NCBI RefSeq assembly: GCF_900115295.1
Contig: NZ_FOVZ01000012.1
Location: 1 to 64,000, forward strand
DNA: 64,000 nt
From: Sphingomonas sp. OK281
GTDB taxonomy: Bacteria; Pseudomonadota; Alphaproteobacteria; Sphingomonadales; Sphingomonadaceae
Direction: 5' to 3'
A program made the translations under genes and the position numbers. Positions 60,824-64,000 of this stretch are shown here, one piece after another. Under the pieces are notes generated by a model that searched no databases, was not told the DNA's origin, and saw only the letters and a program-made list of their open reading frames with translations. Each line of letters opens with the position of its first letter. Positions within the stretch are counted from its first letter, which is position 1.

Positions 60824-61825
60824 TCATCGCCCTGTATAGTCGCGATACCATTGTACGAAACGTGGCACGCCGACGGCGATCGGCGTCGTCGGCGCAAAGC
60901 CCAGATCGCGGCTGATCGCACTGATGTCGGCAGAGGTGCTGGGCACGTCGCCAGGCTGGATCGGCTGATAGTCCCTTATAGCTTTCATCCCGAGAGCGTC
61001 CTCGATCGTCGTTATCAGCGTTTCCAGTTCCTCGGGGCGGTTGTTGCCGATATTGTACAGGCGATGCGGGGACACGCTCCCCCCCGCTTTCCGCTCGCCA
61101 TCATCCGCAGGCGGGTTATCGAGCGCGGCCACAATGCCAGAGACGATATCGTCGATGTAGGTGAAGTCGCGGACCATGCGGCCGCCATTGAACACGGTGA
61201 TCGGCCGGTTTTCGAGGATCGCGTCGGTAAACAGCCACATTGCCATATCGGGCCGTCCCCAAGGACCGTAGACAGTGAAGAAGCGTAGTCCGGTCTGAGG
61301 AATGCTATAGAGATGCGCGTAGGTCTCGCTCATCAGTTCGTCGGCGCGCTTGGTCGCCGCGTAGAGCGAAAGCGGTGAATCCACACGGTCCTCGACCCGG
61401 AACGGTTGCGAACGGTTGGCACCGTATACCGACGACGACGAGGCGTAGACGAGCGGAACGCCCGGCCGATCGCGCGCCACCTCGAGGATGTTGAGGTGCC
61501 CTGCTAAATTAGCGCGGACGTACTTGCGCGGCTCGATCATCGAATATCGTACCCCCGCCTGTGCGGCGAGATGCACGATGCCCGTAATTCCGGTTGTTGC
61601 CAACGCCGCATCGAGCGCGTGCTCGTCCGCGATGTCCGCTTCTCGGAAGGTGAAGCGGTCGCCATGTGGCGACGCCTTGATCGATGCCAGTCTGGCATGC
61701 TTTAGTTCAACGTCGTAATATGGTTCGAAACTGTCGATCCCGATCACATCACGTCCGTCATCGACTAACCGGCGAACGACATGCGAGCCGATGAACCCGG
61801 CTGCCCCAGTTACTACGACGCTCAA
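60824..61825 (-). CDS. NAD-dependent epimerase (UDP-glucuronate 4-epimerase-like)
   Basis: 333 residues from TTG 61825 (AGAGG upstream). SDR-extended fold: VVVTGAAGFIGSHVVRRL, HLAAQAGVRYSMIEPRKYVRANL, the catalytic SSSSVYG and Y-A-A-T-K (SLYAATKRADELM), and RFFTVYGPWGRPDMA. The GVRYS and R-FFTVYGPWGRPDMA motifs are those of the LpsL/CapI group that convert UDP-GlcA to UDP-GalA. It supplies galacturonic acid to the polysaccharide, which would then be acidic. UDP-GlcA must come from a UDP-glucose dehydrogenase outside the window, unless the dehydrogenase at 40456 is promiscuous. Confidence 0.85.
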   Translation of the reverse strand: MSVVVTGAAGFIGSHVVRRLVDDGRDVIGIDSFEPYYDVELKHARLASIKASPHGDRFTFREADIADEHALDAALATTGITGIVHLAAQAGVRYSMIEPRKYVRANLAGHLNILEVARDRPGVPLVYASSSSVYGANRSQPFRVEDRVDSPLSLYAATKRADELMSETYAHLYSIPQTGLRFFTVYGPWGRPDMAMWLFTDAILENRPITVFNGGRMVRDFTYIDDIVSGIVAALDNPPADDGERKAGGSVSPHRLYNIGNNRPEELETLITTIEDALGMKAIRDYQPIQPGDVPSTSADISAISRDLGFAPTTPIAVGVPRFVQWYRDYTGR

Positions 61826-61861
61826 AACACCTCTCCATCTCGCATTAAAGACCTCGACGAG

Positions 61862-62041
61862 TTAACGAGCTTGTTGGCACACGAAACCCCCGTTACGCAA
61901 CGGATGGTCGAGCGCGTAAACGCCGATACCGGCGGATTGCGGAAGCTTCACGATCTCAACTGCGATGCCATGCTTGGCGGCGGCAGGGGCATACTGCTCA
62001 ACCGTATGGCCCTGATCGGCCCGACCCGCGTCGATTGCTAG
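61862..62041 (-). pseudogene. IS5-family (IS1031-like) transposase remnant
   Basis: Read on the minus strand the stretch gives DAGRADQGHTVEQYAPAAAK, HGIAVEIVKLP and a later GGFV before a stop. These are the pieces around the second Asp and the VEIVKLPxxxGFVLLPRRW region of IS5-type transposases. The flanking domains are missing, and between KLP and GFV there is a short unrelated insert. A small relic left at the right edge of the polysaccharide cluster. Confidence 0.45.
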
Positions 62042-62499
62042 GTCAGCCTGTGCCTATGGGGGGCAATCACGGTATTCGTAGTCGATCGGATGAGCGTCGG
62101 CGATCGTGGCATGTTTGACGACTGGTTCGCGGCAGCTATCAGATCAACGTCAGTCAGATCGAGGCTGTCGATCCACCATTTGGCGTCAGTGACCCGAAGG
62201 CATGCGTTACAGTCGGCGTCGCTGTTTGAGTTGGTTAGCGCTGCGAGCCGCTTGGTCCTGATCGTCGACGTCCAGCCGATTTGCCGATCGGTGCCGGTTA
62301 GCGGTGGAAGAGCAAGGTGTGAGACAGCTGCGCTGCTTAACGCTGCCGCGGCGACTTCCTCAGCCCGCTTTTCTGCAACGAAGCAGTCTCGACAAGTCGT
62401 CGTCTTCAGCCACTTGGCTTTGCGGTCCTTCTGGCTGTCGTAGCCTGTGAGATAATGGCCCTGCTCATGACCGCAGGCGTGAATGATCTGTTGTTCCAT
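62038..62499 (-). CDS. Zinc-ribbon-like sphingomonad protein, unknown function
   Basis: 153 residues from ATG 62499. The N-terminus holds CGHEQGHYLTG and, 25 residues on, TTTCRDCFV, so four ligands (Cys, His, two Cys) could bind zinc. The middle reads DRQIGWTSTIRTKRLAAL and the C-terminal part WWIDSLDLTDVDLIAA. The family is common in sphingomonads. A decayed relative lies at 28197-28437. The last residues come close to the IS5 relic, so the C-terminus may be shortened or altered. Confidence 0.65.
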   Translation of the reverse strand: MEQQIIHACGHEQGHYLTGYDSQKDRKAKWLKTTTCRDCFVAEKRAEEVAAAALSSAAVSHLALPPLTGTDRQIGWTSTIRTKRLAALTNSNSDADCNACLRVTDAKWWIDSLDLTDVDLIAAANQSSNMPRSPTLIRSTTNTVIAPHRHRLT

Positions 62500-62603
62500 G
62501 GCTAGGATGATGGCTGTTCGTGGTTTGTGCGCAACGGCAATGAGTCAGGTTGAATCAGAATTGCGCCCAGTGGCTGACGACTGAGCTAGGAGTTCTTGAC
62601 CGG

Positions 62604-62807
62604 CTAAGCTGGCGCAACGCCGTTGGCGTTTACGAGATCTGGGCCAACCAATGTACCAATGAGCCGGACGCGCTTTTCTACCAGATCTACGGGGGTACGA
62701 TGCAATTCCAGCTCGTAGCGGCCACCGACATCGCGGCGAAGATAGAAGGCTCCGCCCTCGCGGACCAAAGTGCCTATCTCATTGATCCGGGTTCCAATCG
62801 CTACCAT
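62604..62807 (-). CDS. DUF5818-like small protein
   Basis: 67 residues from ATG 62807: VAIGTRINEIGTLVREGGAFYLRRDVGGRYELELHRTPVDLVEKRVRLIGTLVG. The GAFYLRRDxGGRYEL and KRVRxxGTL pieces are those of the DUF5818-type beta-barrel proteins of sphingomonads. Activity unknown. No signal peptide. Confidence 0.65.
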   Translation of the reverse strand: MVAIGTRINEIGTLVREGGAFYLRRDVGGRYELELHRTPVDLVEKRVRLIGTLVGPDLVNANGVAPA

Positions 62808-62897
62808 CGCTGCGCCGTCGCTCCATTATGATCGTGAAAAGTTGCGGGAGATGGTTGGGTGTAACCGACGTGCCTCGGTAGGCCCCCGATGATTCCG

Positions 62898-63116
62898 CTA
62901 ATCCGTTCCCAAGCGGTCTTCATAGACTGATGTTCCGCCGCGCCATTTCAAGGAATGCCACATCCCGATTGGTGAGCGGGGTTCGGCTTTGAAGATGTCG
63001 GCCAAATCGAGCAGATCCTCGTTAGAAAGGTCCGCGATCGAGGCTTCGATCTCGGCAAGGCGCCGCACGGCGTGATCGCCGCGATCGGCGACCCGCTTCA
63101 TTCTTGTCTTGAGCAT
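62898..63116 (-). CDS. Small conserved sphingomonad protein
   Basis: 72 residues from ATG 63116 (ATG 63137 and 63131 are in frame). LKTRMKRVADRGDHAVRRLAEIEASIADLSNEDLLDLADIFKAEPRSPIG is a helical, charged sequence; I have seen similar small proteins in Sphingomonas. The pattern suggests a short coiled coil with a following turn. No function can be given. Confidence 0.6.
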   Translation of the reverse strand: MLKTRMKRVADRGDHAVRRLAEIEASIADLSNEDLLDLADIFKAEPRSPIGMWHSLKWRGGTSVYEDRLGTD

Positions 63117-63515
63117 ATGGCCTTCTATCATAACCATCGTGGGGGCGGCAGGGGCATTTACGACGGGTTGGCTGAGATCATTCGGCCAAAACGCCCGCTA
63201 TCTGCAGGTGAAAAAAACGTCTTTAATGGAGAAACGCACCGCGTTCTGGCGACGGATCCCGAAGCGGCCGGAACGTATAGTTTTGACTGTAAATGGCGTA
63301 ATTAAGGTGCATGCGGACTGTCTGCATTTACGGCAAAACTGGTGGATAGCGGCCGTCCGTTATCGGACGGCGATCGGTATAAACGGACGTTCATTTAGGA
63401 AGTGGGGTAAGGCTCAAAGAACCGCTTCGCTTAGAAAGCAAAATGAGCACTTCGGAGTAGTAGCCTGAGATAAGTAGACGATTGTTGCCGATCACCGCGC
63501 ACGCTTGTCCGTTTT
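63117..63515. other. Intergenic stretch with a hairpin
   Basis: No gene supported; the plus-strand frame of 119 codons lacks motif and ribosome site. CCGTCCG (63353-63359) pairs with CGGACGG (63364-63370) around TTAT, but no T tract follows on either side, so it is at best a weak terminator for the SDR gene. Confidence 0.4.
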
Positions 63516-64000
63516 TCAGTTGATCGGCACGCCACCGGTGACAGCGATCACGGCGCCAGTCATGTAGCTTCCCTCCGGAGACGCCAGCAGGACATAGGCC
63601 GGCGCGAGCTCGGCAGGCTGACCCGCGCGTCCCAGAGGCGTATCCTGACCAAGCTTCTCCAGTTCCTCCGGCGATTTCGCGATCGGCTGGATCGGCGTCC
63701 AGATCGGGCCGGGCGCCACCGCGTTGACCCGGATGCCTTGGCCAACGAGGAGGTTGGACAGCCCCACGGTCAGGCTGGATATTGCGCCTTTGGTCGCGGC
63801 GTAGACGATCATGCTCTTTGTCGCGACCTTGGCCTGCTCGCTGGTGGTGTTCACGATCGCGGATCCTGGCTTCATATGCGGCGCCGCAGCCTTCGCCAGA
63901 CGGATCATCGCGAACACGTTGGCTGCGAACGCACCTTGCATCTCGTCGTCGTCGATGCTGTCCAGATCCTCGTTCATCGTCTGCGCCGCGGCATTGTTGA
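63516..64000 (-). CDS. SDR-family oxidoreductase, 3' part (runs off the window)
   Basis: The frame enters from the right edge and ends at 63516. Visible are NNAAAQT (the NNAG-type motif), IVNTTSEQ with the Ser region, the catalytic YAATKGA, and the C-terminal VAPGPIWTPI...DTPLGRAGQPAELAPAYVLLASPEGSYMTGAVIAVTGG. This is the classical SDR of the YhdF/glucose-dehydrogenase-like group. The cofactor-binding N-terminus lies outside the window. Substrate unknown. Confidence 0.85.
   Translation of the reverse strand, partial: NNAAAQTMNEDLDSIDDDEMQGAFAANVFAMIRLAKAAAPHMKPGSAIVNTTSEQAKVATKSMIVYAATKGAISSLTVGLSNLLVGQGIRVNAVAPGPIWTPIQPIAKSPEELEKLGQDTPLGRAGQPAELAPAYVLLASPEGSYMTGAVIAVTGGVPIN

Noticed and set aside
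63109..63468. 119-codon plus-strand frame near the right end
   Set aside because: No ribosome site or recognisable pattern, and it overlaps the conserved small gene at 62898-63116.

Overview
The window is GC-rich, densely packed DNA typical of a sphingomonad (Alphaproteobacteria, Sphingomonas-like). I base this on the codon bias, the many small Sphingomonas-type hypothetical proteins, a Wza/Wzc/Wzy exopolysaccharide locus and the IS5, IS1182 and IS3 relics. This assignment rests on family recognition, not on a search. I see no rRNA, tRNA or CRISPR array.

Layout. 1-6.2 kb: the tail of an IS3 transposase, then a minus-strand group of secreted hydrolases (retropepsin-like protease with PDZ, SGNH hydrolase, and a tricorn protease split in two by one in-frame stop codon). 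6.3-9.0 kb: a metallo-beta-lactamase-fold hydrolase, an NTF2-like protein and a Tat-exported alpha/beta hydrolase. 9.3-14 kb: a complete IS5-type element with a -1 frameshift site, a three-gene XRE-regulator/membrane-protein operon with a palindromic operator, and a resolvase abutting an IS1182 remnant. 14-24.6 kb: a Crp/Fnr-type regulator, small hypotheticals, an M16 peptidase and two paralogous M61 aminopeptidases. 24.7-28.4 kb: a divergent HxlR/NmrA pair followed by decayed genes (alpha/beta hydrolase, frameshifted resolvase, remnant of a zinc-ribbon-like gene).

28.8-39.2 kb is the most unusual part. It looks like a lasso-peptide (RiPP) locus: an HPr-kinase-like kinase, a PAPS sulfotransferase, a B2 transglutaminase-fold leader peptidase, an aspartyl/asparaginyl beta-hydroxylase, a second sulfotransferase-like protein, a PqqD-type recognition protein, and an asparagine-synthase-like cyclase whose catalytic Cys2 is replaced. 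A candidate precursor gene lies convergent to the cyclase; its last 20 residues fit a Gly1-Asp9 macrolactam ring with a C-terminal Ser. Directly next to it are three tandem phage-tail-collar (MdpB-like) proteins, a GNAT acetyltransferase, a DUF6916 protein and a nucleotidyltransferase of the family that modifies other lasso peptides. Kinase, two sulfotransferases, hydroxylase, acetyltransferase and nucleotidyltransferase together would be an unusually rich tailoring set.

39.2-61.8 kb is an exopolysaccharide cluster. It holds an initiating phosphoglycosyltransferase, a UDP-HexNAc dehydrogenase, a UDP-glucuronate epimerase, four or five glycosyltransferases, an EpsG-like and an O-antigen-ligase-like membrane polymerase, a glutamine-dependent amidotransferase (AsnB), an FkbM methyltransferase, an acyltransferase with SGNH domain, a PglK-like ABC transporter, a Wzc-type co-polymerase/tyrosine kinase with a tyrosine-rich tail, and a Wza export lipoprotein. 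The gene content suggests an acidic, possibly amidated, methylated and acylated polymer. No Wzx flippase is visible, so the ABC transporter is the candidate flippase. The last 2 kb holds an IS5 remnant, three small sphingomonad proteins and the 3' part of an SDR oxidoreductase running off the window. The gene at 62.0-62.5 kb has a decayed relative at 28.2-28.4 kb, so related sequences bracket the RiPP plus polysaccharide block.
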